From: Pseudomonas cerasi
Lineage (GTDB): Bacteria; Pseudomonadota; Gammaproteobacteria; Pseudomonadales; Pseudomonadaceae
DNA: 64,000 nt
Direction of reading: 5' to 3'
NCBI RefSeq assembly: GCF_900074915.1
Contig: NZ_LT222319.1
Span: 4,187,001 to 4,251,000 of the forward strand
Shown: piece by piece, positions 25,951 to 36,586 of the stretch
Layout: every line of letters starts with the position of its first letter
How positions within the stretch are numbered: the stretch's first letter is position 1
Made by a program: the position numbers and the translations under genes
The notes under the pieces: model-generated
Told to the model about the DNA's origin: nothing
The model's input: only the letters and a program-made list of their open reading frames with translations
Databases searched by the model: none

Positions 25951-26070
25951 GCTCACCTCAAATGGCGCGAAAGAAACGGGTCTGAAAGTATCGACACCAG
26001 CCAGCGCCGATTAGTTGTCACGGCGTCAGCCTCTGTATGATGCGAGGCCCCTGTTTCAAGCGCCGCCGCG

Positions 26071-26481
26071 ATGTCCGAAATCCAGTTCTACCCGCTACCT
26101 GATGAATGTCGCCCGTTACTGGGCAAGTTCTACCGTGAGCACCAGTCGTCAATGCGCCCTGCCAGCAAGGGCCAGGCATGGGTTGCAAAGCGGGCAGAAA
26201 TCATCGGTGCGTTGTGCCTGACACCTGTCGCAGAGGGGCATTGGCTGACCGGGCTGTTCGTGGCGCCAGCGCTGCGCGGACAAGCCGTGGCGCAGGGCCT
26301 GATCGAAGCGGCATTGCAACCGCTGAACGGGCCGGTGTGGCTGTTCTGCCATCCGGATCTGCTGGGCTTTTACCAACGCTCGGGGTTCGAGACGGCACAG
26401 CGTCTGCCACAGGCACTGGGCGAACGGTTCATGCGTTACAGCCGCAGCAAGCCGCTGGTCGCACTATGCCGCGAAGCCTGA
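26071..26481 (+). CDS. GNAT-family N-acetyltransferase
   Basis: A 136-residue single-domain acetyltransferase. The acetyl-CoA loop is seen as LFVAPALRGQAVAQGLIEAA (pattern V-x-P-x-x-R-G-x-G/A) and the C-terminal strand/helix as FYQRSGFE. It is a lone plus-strand gene between minus-strand genes, with a weak ribosome binding site. The acceptor is unknown. Confidence 0.85.
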   Translation: MSEIQFYPLPDECRPLLGKFYREHQSSMRPASKGQAWVAKRAEIIGALCLTPVAEGHWLTGLFVAPALRGQAVAQGLIEAALQPLNGPVWLFCHPDLLGFYQRSGFETAQRLPQALGERFMRYSRSKPLVALCREA

Positions 26482-26505
26482 CGGCTTCGCAACGAAACGC
26501 CACGA

Positions 26506-27045
26506 TCACTCGTCGGCGTTGGGGTCCATGTCCGGAAACATCACGTCCATGAAGCCGAATTTGCTGAAATCGGTGATACGCGACGGGTAAAGCCGACCGA
26601 TCAGGTGGTCACATTCATGCTGGACGACCCGCGCGTGAAAACCGTGGGCAACGCGCACGATGGGCTGGCCTTGAGGATCGAAGCCTTCGTAACGAATGCT
26701 CTGATAACGGTCCACCATGCCGCGCAGTCCGGGCACTGACAGACACCCTTCCCAGCCCTCTTCCAGCGTCGGGCTCAGCGGGGTAATCAGCGGGTTGATG
26801 AGAATCGTCTGCGGAACCGCCTCGGCCTGGGGATAGCGCTCGTTGCGCTCGAAGCCGAAAATCACCAGCTGCAGATCGATGCCGATCTGCGGTGCCGCCA
26901 GGTCCACACCGCCGACGCTGTGCATGGTTTCGAACATGTCGGCGATCAGCGTATCGAGCTCGCTGCTGCCGAACATGTCTGCGGGCACCGGGGGGGCGAT
27001 GCGCAACAGGCGCTCATCGCCCATCTTCAGGATGTTATGGATCAT
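26506..27045 (-). CDS. def: Peptide deformylase (second copy type)
   Basis: Removes the formyl group from nascent proteins. All three metal/catalytic motifs are present in the 179-residue protein: motif 1 GVDLAAPQIG (Asp in place of the usual Gly before LAAPQ), motif 2 EGCLSVPG, motif 3 QHECDH. It is not next to fmt, so this is the accessory deformylase found in addition to the fmt-linked gene in pseudomonads. Start is the ATG at 27045; the YihY-family gene ends 51 bases upstream of it on the same strand. Confidence 0.92.
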   Translation of the reverse strand: MIHNILKMGDERLLRIAPPVPADMFGSSELDTLIADMFETMHSVGGVDLAAPQIGIDLQLVIFGFERNERYPQAEAVPQTILINPLITPLSPTLEEGWEGCLSVPGLRGMVDRYQSIRYEGFDPQGQPIVRVAHGFHARVVQHECDHLIGRLYPSRITDFSKFGFMDVMFPDMDPNADE

Positions 27046-27095
27046 GACTGCCTGTCCCTTGCCGACTTAAAAGGCGATCTTGCCACAGAAAGCGA

Positions 27096-28064
27096 TCAGA
27101 CTTCGTCCGCCTTCTGCAGCGGCACCGAATGGTCGCGGCCCAGACCGGAGACATGCTGCTTGCCTGTCTCGCTGCTTTCCTCGCCAAGGCCGTCGCCGGC
27201 TTCCTTCTCGCCTGCGTCCTTGCCTTCAGCGGACATGTGCTCGATCACCGCATTCATTTCCGCACCCAGCAACAGCACCGCCGCCGAAATATAGAAGTAC
27301 AGCAACAGCACGATGATCGCGCCGATGCTGCCGTACATGGCGTTGTAGTCGGCAAAGGTCTTGACGTAAAAACCGAAGGCCAGGGAAGCGACGATCCACA
27401 CCACCACGGCCAGCACCGAGCCTGGGGTGATAAAGCGAAACTCCTGTTTGACGTCGGGCATCACGTAATAGATCAACGCCACAGCGACCATCAGCAGGAT
27501 AATGATCGCGGGCCAGCGCAGGATGGTCCACAGCGTCACGATGAAGTCTTCCATGCCGATCTGCGCGGCAATCCAGTTCATGACCTGCGGCCCCAGCACC
27601 ATGAAGGCTGCTGCTGCCAGCAACATGCCGGCAATGCCTACGGTGTAGAGAATCGACAGCGGCAAACGCTTCCAGATAGGGCGTCCTTCGACGACGTCGT
27701 ACGCAGCGTTCATGGCGCTCATCATCAGGCGTACACCTGCTGACGCGGTCCACAGCGCGATGACGATACCGATCGACAGCAAGCCACCCTTGGACTGCTG
27801 CAACTGGTCGATGACCGGGTTGACCTGCTCGAGGGCCTGCGGCGGCAAGAGGAACGCCGATTGCAGTCGCAACCAGGAGAAAAAGTCCGGCAGGTGCAGA
27901 AAGCCGATCAGCGCGATCAGAAACAGCAGGAACGGAAACAGAGAAAACAGCATCTGGTAAGCCAGTGCCGATGCATAGGTGGACATCTCGTCATCGAGGA
28001 ATTCGTTGACGGTTCTCACCAGCACCTTGCCGACTTTCAATTTACGCAAATGGGGGAAAATCAT
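27096..28064 (-). CDS. YihY/UPF0761 inner-membrane protein
   Basis: A 322-residue membrane protein. ATG at 28064 follows AGGAAG. Six hydrophobic helices fall between residues 35 and 275, with the family segments ASALAYQMLFSLFPFLL and YFYISAAVLLLGAEMNAVIE. The C-terminal 45 residues are charged and cytoplasmic. The family was once called ribonuclease BN in error; its real role is unsettled, possibly in envelope lipid transport. Confidence 0.88.
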   Translation of the reverse strand: MIFPHLRKLKVGKVLVRTVNEFLDDEMSTYASALAYQMLFSLFPFLLFLIALIGFLHLPDFFSWLRLQSAFLLPPQALEQVNPVIDQLQQSKGGLLSIGIVIALWTASAGVRLMMSAMNAAYDVVEGRPIWKRLPLSILYTVGIAGMLLAAAAFMVLGPQVMNWIAAQIGMEDFIVTLWTILRWPAIIILLMVAVALIYYVMPDVKQEFRFITPGSVLAVVVWIVASLAFGFYVKTFADYNAMYGSIGAIIVLLLYFYISAAVLLLGAEMNAVIEHMSAEGKDAGEKEAGDGLGEESSETGKQHVSGLGRDHSVPLQKADEV

Positions 28065-28218
28065 GGCGCTTCCTCTCGCTCCCTTACTGGAAAACCTTAC
28101 ATCCTGAAAACCGGCATGTCCTAGATGACATATCGCGCTGACGGAGCCGATACGCGAATACCGATGGCACATTGACTGGACAGGCCATGAAAGGTTTCAG
28201 TCCCGCAAAGCAGAAAGC

Positions 28219-28246
28219 ATAACGGCCATCCGTGGATGACCGTTAT
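28219..28246 (-). terminator. Terminator after the CsbD gene
   Basis: ATAACGG and CCGTTAT enclose an inner ATCC/GGAT pairing and are followed on the minus strand by GCTTTC. A second, very GC-rich hairpin (28262-28279) lies between it and the stop codon. Confidence 0.6.
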
Positions 28247-28290
28247 CGGTAACGCCTGCTCCCGGCGCCAGGGCGCCGGAAACGATCGAC

Positions 28291-28482
28291 TCAAGCCTTG
28301 TCCACGCCCTTCTTGATCGCGTCCTTGACTTCGCCTTTCGCCTGCTGGCCTTCGCCTTTCAGCTCTTGTACCTTGCCTTCAGCCCGCAGTTTGTCGTTGT
28401 CGGTAGCCTTGCCAACAGCCTGCTTGACGTTACCAACTGCTTCGTTGGCCATACCTTTGGCTTTATCGCTGGTGCTGCTCAT
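28291..28482 (-). CDS. CsbD-family stress protein
   Basis: A 63-residue, highly charged, helical protein: MSSTSDKAKGMANEAVGNVK and then KLRAEGKVQELKGE, the standard CsbD layout. AGGAG precedes the ATG at 28482. CsbD-like proteins are induced by general stress; their molecular role is unknown. Confidence 0.9.
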   Translation of the reverse strand: MSSTSDKAKGMANEAVGNVKQAVGKATDNDKLRAEGKVQELKGEGQQAKGEVKDAIKKGVDKA

Positions 28483-28702
28483 CGGAAATCTCCTGGGTCT
28501 GAAGACCGCACTGGATCGGATGTCGTACTCGACAAAGGATTGACCTGTGCCGGTGGCGAAGAGTTTCAACTATTTTCCGGGCCGCTGTTGCCATTCATCT
28601 GCCGTGCATTGGGGCAGGTTTGCAGCAGAGTTTGTGCGAGAATGCGCGCCACCGTTGTCCGGCAGGGCCGACACGCTGAACACACCGATTCACAGGAACG
28701 TT

Positions 28703-29083
28703 ATAAAACTCGATAAAAAGCTGGCCATTGCACGCAGAAACCAGGATCTGGGTGGCGCAGTGCTGGGCGTCAACAACACGCATTTCGCCGTGCTGGACCA
28801 CAAACGAAACATCTGGTGGTTCGACCTGCCTGTCCCGCGCCTGCAAGTAGGTCAGTACGAGTGGCTGCACCTGCTGCTGCACACGCCTGAAACCGACCAG
28901 TTACTGCATTTGAAAGTGACCACGGTATTCATGCGCGACCACATGGAAGGCCTTGAAGTGCGCAATGCCGACAAGCGCAAACCGACCGTCAGCCTGGAAC
29001 TGAGCGCCGACAAGGACTCTTTCCTCAAGGACATGCGCCCCAAGGGCAGCAACCTGAGTTTTGCCGGTTTCCTGCAGAAGTAG
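28703..29083 (+). CDS. Conserved-looking hypothetical protein with an apparent ATA start
   Basis: The coherent protein begins at KLDKKLAIARRNQDLGGAVL and ends FAGFLQK, about 126 residues, without signal peptide or membrane segment. Directly before it the sequence is AGGAACGTT-ATA-AAA: a good ribosome binding site and spacing, but ATA where ATG is expected. Upstream in-frame codons (ATG 28547, a GTG and a TTG) add 17-52 residues that read like a shadow frame (NYFPGRCCHSS). So translation starts at a rare AUA, or the start was lost by a G-to-A change. Function unknown. Confidence 0.6.
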   Translation: MKLDKKLAIARRNQDLGGAVLGVNNTHFAVLDHKRNIWWFDLPVPRLQVGQYEWLHLLLHTPETDQLLHLKVTTVFMRDHMEGLEVRNADKRKPTVSLELSADKDSFLKDMRPKGSNLSFAGFLQK

Positions 29084-29153
29084 CGGCTGCGTTCCCGCAC
29101 TGCACCGGGTGAGCGTCGCGCGCCGGCAACGCTCATTCCGGCACACCGCCGCT

Positions 29154-29555
29154 TCAGGCGAATCGACGTACCGCCAGATAGCCCGCCGTACCGGCCAGCG
29201 CTGACACCACCGTGCCCCATGCATGATCCACCAGCGCCAGTTGCGCAGGCCAGCCCTGCAAGGTGGCCCAGTTGGTCAGGTCATAGGTGCCGTAGGCAAT
29301 CAGCCCCAGCAGACCGCTGCACAATGTCGCGTGGCTCAGTCGTTGCGCTCTGAGCGCAGGCATGACGCCGAAAAACACCACCCCCGCTCCGTACAGCAGA
29401 TAAAACGCGATAGCAGGTCCCAAGACCGGCGTATCGAGCATCATCGGTCCAAGCCATTCACGGTAGGTCGGCCCCATCAAAACGCCCAGCCACACTCCGT
29501 CGAGGATCAGAAACGCCAGTAATGTGCCGAAGTAAGCGATCAGTATTTTTTTCAT
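29154..29555 (-). CDS. DUF2177 membrane protein
   Basis: A 133-residue protein with four hydrophobic helices. ATG at 29555 follows AAGGA. Family pattern: LDGVWLGVLMGPTYREWLGP in helix 1/loop and GTYDLTNWATLQGW in the third segment, characteristic of DUF2177. No function is established for the family. Confidence 0.85.
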   Translation of the reverse strand: MKKILIAYFGTLLAFLILDGVWLGVLMGPTYREWLGPMMLDTPVLGPAIAFYLLYGAGVVFFGVMPALRAQRLSHATLCSGLLGLIAYGTYDLTNWATLQGWPAQLALVDHAWGTVVSALAGTAGYLAVRRFA

Positions 29556-29699
29556 GGCGCGTCCTTGATGAAGTTCCAGGGCCGGGAAAGCCCGCTTGAG
29601 GGTATGACCGACCAAAGGTAGACATTGATCCATCCACCTTCAGGAGTTTTAAAAGGTTAAGGGAGTCAGTGTTAACTAGCGTTATGGAGTTTCAAGCAC

Positions 29700-30332
29700 A
29701 TGAACACTGTTGGTCCCCTGAAAATAGATGTCTGGAGCGACTACGTCTGCCCGTTCTGCTACCTGCAACTGGCCGTCCTGGAACAGCTTCAGCAAACCTA
29801 CGGTGAACGGCTCGAATTCAATTGGCATGCCTTTGAACTGCGTCCTGACCCGCTGGCACTGCTCGACCCGAGTGCCGATTACCTGCGTGAAACCTGGTCT
29901 CGGTCAGTACTGCCGATGGCCGACAGGCGTCAGGTGATGATGAAGATGCCCAGCGTTCAGCCGCGCAGCCGCAAGGTTCTGGAAGCCGCGGCGTTTGCCA
30001 GGAATGCAGGAGGTTTTGAGGCGTTTCACAAAGAGGCTTACCGGGCATTCTTCGAAAAGGGGCTGGATATCGGCGAGACGCACACGCTGCTCGACCTCGC
30101 CACCTCCACCGGGCTGGATCGGCAAGCGATGGAGCAGGCACTTAACGCCGGTCACTTCGAAAAGGACGTGATGGTAGACCAGCAATTGGCGCAGAAGCTT
30201 GGGCTGAGAGCTGTGCCAGTCGTCCTGCTGCGACGCAGTGACGAGGCGCTGGAAGACGCCCGGGTATTCAACGGCACCTTGCCGTTCGATCGCTTGAGCC
30301 AGGAAATAGACGCGCTCGCCACCTGGGCCTGA
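29700..30332 (+). CDS. DsbA-family oxidoreductase, FrnE-like
   Basis: A 210-residue cytoplasmic thioredoxin-fold protein. The active site CPFC lies in DVWSDYVCPFCYLQ (about residues 11-24), followed by the all-helical insertion typical of FrnE and the cis-proline segment AVPVVLL. FrnE relatives are disulphide isomerase/oxidoreductases linked to oxidative stress. It is monocistronic and convergent with cvfB. Confidence 0.88.
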   Translation: MNTVGPLKIDVWSDYVCPFCYLQLAVLEQLQQTYGERLEFNWHAFELRPDPLALLDPSADYLRETWSRSVLPMADRRQVMMKMPSVQPRSRKVLEAAAFARNAGGFEAFHKEAYRAFFEKGLDIGETHTLLDLATSTGLDRQAMEQALNAGHFEKDVMVDQQLAQKLGLRAVPVVLLRRSDEALEDARVFNGTLPFDRLSQEIDALATWA

Positions 30333-30340
30333 GGTGCAGC

Positions 30341-30361
30341 GAGCTGCGTCGATTGCAGCTC
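30341..30361. terminator. Hairpin between frnE-like gene and cvfB
   Basis: GAGCTGC and GCAGCTC form a 7-bp stem with a 7-base loop in the 69-base gap between convergent genes. No T tract follows. Confidence 0.4.
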
Positions 30362-30401
30362 ACATCGATGACCTCACGTGCACCCAGGCTGCGATGCCGT
30401 A

Positions 30402-31238
30402 TCAGACCAGCTCGATACGGTCGGCGTGAATCACGATCTGGCCCTGCTTGTACAACGCACCAATGGCCTTTTTGAAGTTGCCCTTGCTGACGCCAAACAG
30501 ACCGCTGATGACCTGCGGATCACTTTTATCGCTGACCGGCAGCGTGCCGTCGTTCTCGCGCAACTTGGCGAGAATCTTCGAATTCAGGCTGCTGGCAGCC
30601 TCTGCACCGACGGGCTGCAGGCTCAGGCTGATATTGCCGTCGCTGCGGATTTCCTTGATGTAGCCCTTTTCCTGCTTGCCGGCGCGCATGAACTTGAACA
30701 CTTCGTTCTTGTGAATCAGGCCCCAGTGCTTGTTGTTGATGATCGCCTTGAAGCCCATGTCGGTGGCTTCAGCCACCAGCAGATCGACTTCCTGCCCCAC
30801 GCTGTAGTTGGCGGGGGTCTTGTCCAGGTAGCGGTCCAGACGCGCAGTGGCGGTAATACGCCGTGTGTGCTTGTCGAGGTAGACGTGAACCACGCAGTAA
30901 TCACCGGCCTGCAAGGTGCGCTTCTCTTCGGAGTACGGCAGCAACAGGTCCTTGGGCAGGCCCCAGTCGAGGAACACACCGATGCTGTTGACTTCAACCA
31001 CCTTCAGGCTGGCGAACTCACCGACCTGCACCTTGGGTTTTTCAGTGGTGGCGAGCAGCTTGTCCTCGCTGTCCAGATAGACGAACACATTGAGCCAGTC
31101 TTCATCTTCCGTAGGAACGTCCTTGGGGATGTACCGATTGGGCAGAAGGATTTCACCGTCCTGCGCGCCGTCCAGATACAGACCGAAGTTCGTGTGCTTG
31201 ACGATTTGCAAGCTGTTGTAGCGCCCGATTAAAGCCAT
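30402..31238 (-). CDS. S1-type RNA-binding protein, CvfB/YitL family
   Basis: A 278-residue cytoplasmic protein with three S1-like beta-barrels (residues 1-65, 70-140 and 145-210; for example VVEVNSIGVFLDWGLPKDLL) and a C-terminal winged helix (ISGLFGVSKGNFKKAIGALY). CvfB binds RNA and influences virulence gene expression in Staphylococcus; that role is not established in Pseudomonas. Length and domain order are normal. Confidence 0.88.
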   Translation of the reverse strand: MALIGRYNSLQIVKHTNFGLYLDGAQDGEILLPNRYIPKDVPTEDEDWLNVFVYLDSEDKLLATTEKPKVQVGEFASLKVVEVNSIGVFLDWGLPKDLLLPYSEEKRTLQAGDYCVVHVYLDKHTRRITATARLDRYLDKTPANYSVGQEVDLLVAEATDMGFKAIINNKHWGLIHKNEVFKFMRAGKQEKGYIKEIRSDGNISLSLQPVGAEAASSLNSKILAKLRENDGTLPVSDKSDPQVISGLFGVSKGNFKKAIGALYKQGQIVIHADRIELV

Positions 31239-31553
31239 TTCCAGATACCCTCATTACGTGGGCGGCATTCTACCCGACTTTGAGTCCGGGTTCGCGTTGC
31301 GTGGCAGAAGGTGTCGGCACAGCCTCCACTCGTCAGTTTCCCGGGTGCTCAGCGGCCTGCCCTGATGCGCAGCGGCGCGGCCTCTCATCGAAATTTTATA
31401 TCTGAAAACAGTCGGTTAGCGCTGTGTCAGACAAATCCACCAAGCCGACGAGTACAGGCTCGGCTCGGGCGATTGCCACATTCACCAAGCAATAATCAAG
31501 CGTTTCCTGTACTCTGGCTGGCCGTATTACGTTTATGAAGGTAAATGGCAGCC

Positions 31554-31733
31554 ATGCGTATCAAAGCATCCCACTCGAAAGCCAAACCCGCCCCAGCCGT
31601 TGAAACGAGCGACTCGATCAACGCGCAGATTGCAGCTTTCCTGAAGTCCGGCGGTGAAATCCAGCAAATTGCCAAAGGCGTGAGTGGCCAGACCTTCGCA
31701 CCGTCCAAGCAGATCAATCTCGGTAAAAAGTAA
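31554..31733 (+). CDS. Small basic hypothetical protein
   Basis: A 59-residue protein, MRIKASHSKAKPAPAVETSD to NLGKK, with basic ends and one predicted amphipathic helix (SINAQIAAFLKSGGEIQQIA). An ATG nine bases earlier is possible, but the AAGG site suits either poorly. Short proteins of this pattern are frequent in Pseudomonas; function unknown. Confidence 0.6.
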   Translation: MRIKASHSKAKPAPAVETSDSINAQIAAFLKSGGEIQQIAKGVSGQTFAPSKQINLGKK

Positions 31734-31900
31734 AACCGCGCTCTGCCTGTCGATCTCTATGCGCCTTGACGCTCAAGGCGCTAGATTGACCATCCTTCGC
31801 TGGATATTCTTCCGGTCACGCTGCTACTCTCTCCTCTGATATCACTATGACCACGAGCTGGATCACGCTCTGGACGTTATCTTCTTTGTGGAATGCTCGA

Positions 31901-32413
31901 ATGAAGAACTGGATGCTTTTCGGTGCACTTGTCTACCTTGGCGGCTGCGCGTCGCACCACTGCGAAAACGGCCCCAACGACAGTCAGCTCACCGACAGCC
32001 CTTGCCGGGCGGAGCACCTGCTCTATCAGAACGACATGCTGCAGGCCAAACTGCTGATCAGCGAAGACAACCGCGAAAACTATGAGCTGGCCGAAGCCAT
32101 GCTGCGTCGTGCCGCACTTGACGACGCGTCGGGCGAAGCCGAGTTCTATCAGGCCGTGTTGCTGATTCGCCAGCAGGCCGACCAAAAGCAGATCATCGAT
32201 TTGCTGCAAACCGCTGCGAAACACAAGCATCCGTTGGCCATTGCCCTGCTCTCCCAGCAATTGAGTGTCAGCGATCCAAAACTTGCTGAACGTTACCAGG
32301 CCGAATACGCCCAACTGGACGTCGCCAAGAGCGGCTACCCGTCGTTCGAGCAGGCGTTGGTGGTGATTCGCGGGCTGATCATTCCGTCTGCCCGCACCAC
32401 TGCGGCCAACTGA
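31901..32413 (+). CDS. Lipoprotein of unknown function
   Basis: A 170-residue predicted lipoprotein; ATG at 31901, signal peptide with lipobox LGGC (about residues 12-15), Ala-Ser next, favouring the outer membrane. The mature part is helical, with a Sel1/TPR-like feel (AEAMLRRAALDDASGEAEFY). It is single, 140 bases before the TorF-like porin gene on the same strand. Confidence 0.75.
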   Translation: MKNWMLFGALVYLGGCASHHCENGPNDSQLTDSPCRAEHLLYQNDMLQAKLLISEDNRENYELAEAMLRRAALDDASGEAEFYQAVLLIRQQADQKQIIDLLQTAAKHKHPLAIALLSQQLSVSDPKLAERYQAEYAQLDVAKSGYPSFEQALVVIRGLIIPSARTTAAN

Positions 32414-32557
32414 CACACAACGGATCGACGAACGGTCCGCCCTCAGCTGATTTCGACGGTATGCTTGCGAGGCTCTAGCTCGCGGCTTGTGTCGGCTCCT
32501 GAGCCATTTTCGATACGCCATCCCTGACCACACTCCTCGCAGATCAAGGAGTGAGCC

Positions 32558-33286
32558 ATGCTCAGCCATCGCTTACATGTGCTGTCTTTCAGCGCCATGC
32601 TTGTTTGTCAGTCCGTCTCTGCCCAGGTTCTGGAGCGGGATCTGGGCGACTTCGACCTGAAACTCGCCAACACGCCTACGCGCAGCATGGCCCAGGGTCT
32701 GGTGACGCCCACCGGCGGTTCCGGCTCCTTTCATGGCGGCCTGGACCTGACCCACGAGAGCGGTTTCTATTTCGGACAATGGGCACCCGACATGGGCCTG
32801 ACCTCCGATACCGGGATGGAGCTTGATTCCTACATGGGCTTCAAGAAGCCGTTCGATAACACCCTTGGCTACGAGCTGGGGATGATTCGTTACAGTTACC
32901 CCGACACCAGCCAGATCGACAGCCACGAGTTCTATGCCGGTCTGCGCATGCTCAACAGCCGCATCGGCGCGGCCTTCAGCAACGATGTCGGCAGCCGCGA
33001 CAGCACGGTATTCGTCGATCTGGGTGCCATCGAGCAACTGGGGGTCGGGGTGCGCATGCAGTACGCCAATCACCAGTTCGATACCCCGCAGTCCTCAGCC
33101 GACGGCGGATTGATCAACGGCTTCAACGACTGGTCGCTGAACCTGTCACGCCCCTGGCTGGGCATCGACATGAACCTCATCTACAGCGGCTCAAGCCTGA
33201 GCGGCGGCGATTGCAGCGTCTACAGCGGCCACAACGCGCGCTGTGAAGGGACGTTCACGCTCAAAGCGGTGCGTTCATTCTTTTAA
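32558..33286 (+). CDS. TorF-family putative porin
   Basis: A 242-residue outer-membrane protein. AAGGAG precedes the ATG; the signal peptide ends near residue 22 (SVSA-QV). The family pattern is clear: GSGSFHGGLDLTHESGFYFG followed by alternating amphipathic strands (GYELGMIRYSYPDT, SHEFYAGL) and a C-terminal phenylalanine (AVRSFF). TorF-type proteins are predicted beta-barrels of unknown substrate. Confidence 0.85.
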   Translation: MLSHRLHVLSFSAMLVCQSVSAQVLERDLGDFDLKLANTPTRSMAQGLVTPTGGSGSFHGGLDLTHESGFYFGQWAPDMGLTSDTGMELDSYMGFKKPFDNTLGYELGMIRYSYPDTSQIDSHEFYAGLRMLNSRIGAAFSNDVGSRDSTVFVDLGAIEQLGVGVRMQYANHQFDTPQSSADGGLINGFNDWSLNLSRPWLGIDMNLIYSGSSLSGGDCSVYSGHNARCEGTFTLKAVRSFF

Positions 33287-33355
33287 AGGCCCAAACCGGT
33301 TGAACTGCCAGACGCTACACTCCTCTACTGCACGTCAGTACGCCAAGGAGATGTC

Positions 33356-34219
33356 ATGCAGTCTTTATTCAAAGCATTCGTCACGCTGTTGATGACCGTT
33401 GCACTGCTCGCAGGATGCAATCAGGTAGGACTGGCGTATCGCAACCTCGACGTGATCATTCCGTGGACGCTCAGCGACTACCTGGACATGAATTCGGAAC
33501 AGAAAAGCTGGCTGGACGTGCGCCTCAAACAGCATTTGAGCTGGCATTGCAGCACCCAGCTGCCGGAATACCTGACCTGGCTGGACAAGCTTGAAGACAT
33601 GGTCAAGACCGACCAGGTGACTTACGAAGGGCTGCAAGCCCGTACCAGCGAAGCCAAAGAGGCGATCGCCAAGATCTCGAAGGAAATCACCCCGTCTGCC
33701 GTGGAGTTACTGTCGCGCTTTGACGACAAGCAAGTGCAGGAGATGCAGGAGTCGTTCGCCAAGGACCAGCGCAAGCGCGAAAACAAGTACCTCGACCAGC
33801 CACTGGAGCGCCAGATTGCAGAGCGTGCCGACCGGATGGAGAAACGCGTGACGCCGTGGGTCGGCAAGCTCAATCAGGCGCAGAAGGACCGCATTCAGGT
33901 ATGGTCTGCATCACTGGGCGAGCAAAACAAGGCGTGGATTGAAAACCGTACGCGCTGGCAGAACCTGTTCCTGGCCACGGTCCAGCAGCGTCAGGCCAGT
34001 GACTTCCCGCAACGCATCGCCGCGCTGCTGCAGGACCGCGAGACGTTCTGGACCCCTGAATACCGCAAGGCCTACGACCAGACCGAGAAGGCCGCGATAT
34101 CGCTGATCGTCGACATCACCGCCCTGAGCACCCCGGAACAACGCGCCAAACTGCTGAGCCGCATCGCCGACATGCGCAAGGACTTCACCGACCTGGATTG
34201 CCTGAAGTCGCAGAAGTAG
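33356..34219 (+). CDS. DUF6279-type lipoprotein
   Basis: A 287-residue lipoprotein: AAGGAG site, signal peptide with lipobox LAGC at residues 18-21, then YRNLDVIIPWTLSDYLDMN, the start of the helix-rich DUF6279 domain. The rest is almost all helix with many charged residues. Role unknown; the family is widespread in gammaproteobacteria. A repeat block follows its stop codon. Confidence 0.85.
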   Translation: MQSLFKAFVTLLMTVALLAGCNQVGLAYRNLDVIIPWTLSDYLDMNSEQKSWLDVRLKQHLSWHCSTQLPEYLTWLDKLEDMVKTDQVTYEGLQARTSEAKEAIAKISKEITPSAVELLSRFDDKQVQEMQESFAKDQRKRENKYLDQPLERQIAERADRMEKRVTPWVGKLNQAQKDRIQVWSASLGEQNKAWIENRTRWQNLFLATVQQRQASDFPQRIAALLQDRETFWTPEYRKAYDQTEKAAISLIVDITALSTPEQRAKLLSRIADMRKDFTDLDCLKSQK

Positions 34220-34234
34220 TCCGCTAGCCCTATC

Positions 34235-34445
34235 ACCATGACTATCGTGCCCATGCTCTGAAGTGGGCATGCCGTTCCGGACGCTCTGCGTTCTGCCTTG
34301 AGTGCGCGGCGCAGGATCGTGACGCAGAGCGTCACCCAATGCATTCCCACGCTGGAGCGTGAGGAACGATGGTCATTTCAGCACAACTATGACTATCGTA
34401 CCCATGCTCCGCGTGGGCATGCCGTTCCGGACGCTCTGCGTCCTC
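34235..34445. repeat. Two diverged copies of the 114-bp-type repeat
   Basis: Copies start at ATGACTATCGT near 34,238 and 34,388. Both keep the palindromic elements (GGACGCTCTGCG, GACGCAGAGCGTC in the first, CCCACGCTGGAGCGTG in the first, CCATGCTCCGCGTGGG-type arm in both). They fill the gap between the lipoprotein gene and a convergent small gene. Confidence 0.8.
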
Positions 34446-34473
34446 AGAATCGGCATGTGCAGTGTCAGCGGTT

Positions 34474-34776
34474 TCAGGCGATCTGCGGCTTTTTGGCGAT
34501 GGTGTCGAAGAGCGCGGGGTCAAGGGGGTCGCCGGCCTGCTCATTGAGCACCTGACGGGGGTGATCATTCCCCGGAATGCTGCTGTCGATCAAAGCCAGC
34601 AGACTTGCGCCGCGCTTTGTCAGCATGTACGTCGAGCCATCTCCGCCTTCCTCGCGAGGACGCGGTTCGATGTAGCTGCGATTCAGCAGTGTCTCGAACT
34701 CAGTGGATGTCGATGGGGTGCCGTTGTTCTGCACATCGTGCAACAAACGCTCGATAAGGTCCCAGTTATAAGTCAT
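34474..34776 (-). CDS. Small DUF2513-like (winged-helix) protein
   Basis: A 100-residue protein starting MTYNWDLIERLLHDVQNN, with GGAGG nine bases upstream. The N-terminus and the segment TYMLTKRGASLLALI resemble DUF2513/winged-helix proteins (a helix pair, then a beta hairpin and a wing). It could bind DNA. No partner gene is adjacent. Confidence 0.65.
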   Translation of the reverse strand: MTYNWDLIERLLHDVQNNGTPSTSTEFETLLNRSYIEPRPREEGGDGSTYMLTKRGASLLALIDSSIPGNDHPRQVLNEQAGDPLDPALFDTIAKKPQIA

Positions 34777-34960
34777 TTTTCTAAACCTCCGTCCAGCATG
34801 GAATGATCACCCATGACCTCCAGCCACGGGCATGCGACTCAAAGGGTGTGACCTGCGAGGTGTATGACGGTTCAGAGAAGCTGGCGGACGGTGTAACGAG
34901 GCGTTGTCAGTACTGCAAAGAGGTCGATCGCTCCCGAATGCTCGGGAGCGATCACGGCAA

Positions 34961-36298
<1,338 letters not shown>

Positions 36299-36586
36299 GG
36301 GTGCTACCTCGACGAAAAACAAAAATACAGCCGCATAGCGTAACGGTTTCGAGCGCCGGGGCCGAGTTTCTTTACCAACAAAGGCCGATTTTGTTTACCA
36401 ACGGGCGCATAAAGGCCATTCGCAAGTTTGCCGGGCAACGCCGCAAACCCGCGCCTCGTGTCACTCTTTCCCCCCTCTTGCGCGCAAAAAACCGAAGGTC
36501 GTGATTTCTTTTTCTACCTTCAGATTCGGTTAAGAAAGCGCTTCGATACTCCACCCTACTCGCTGACCGGGGGAGGAGCCTCGCCA

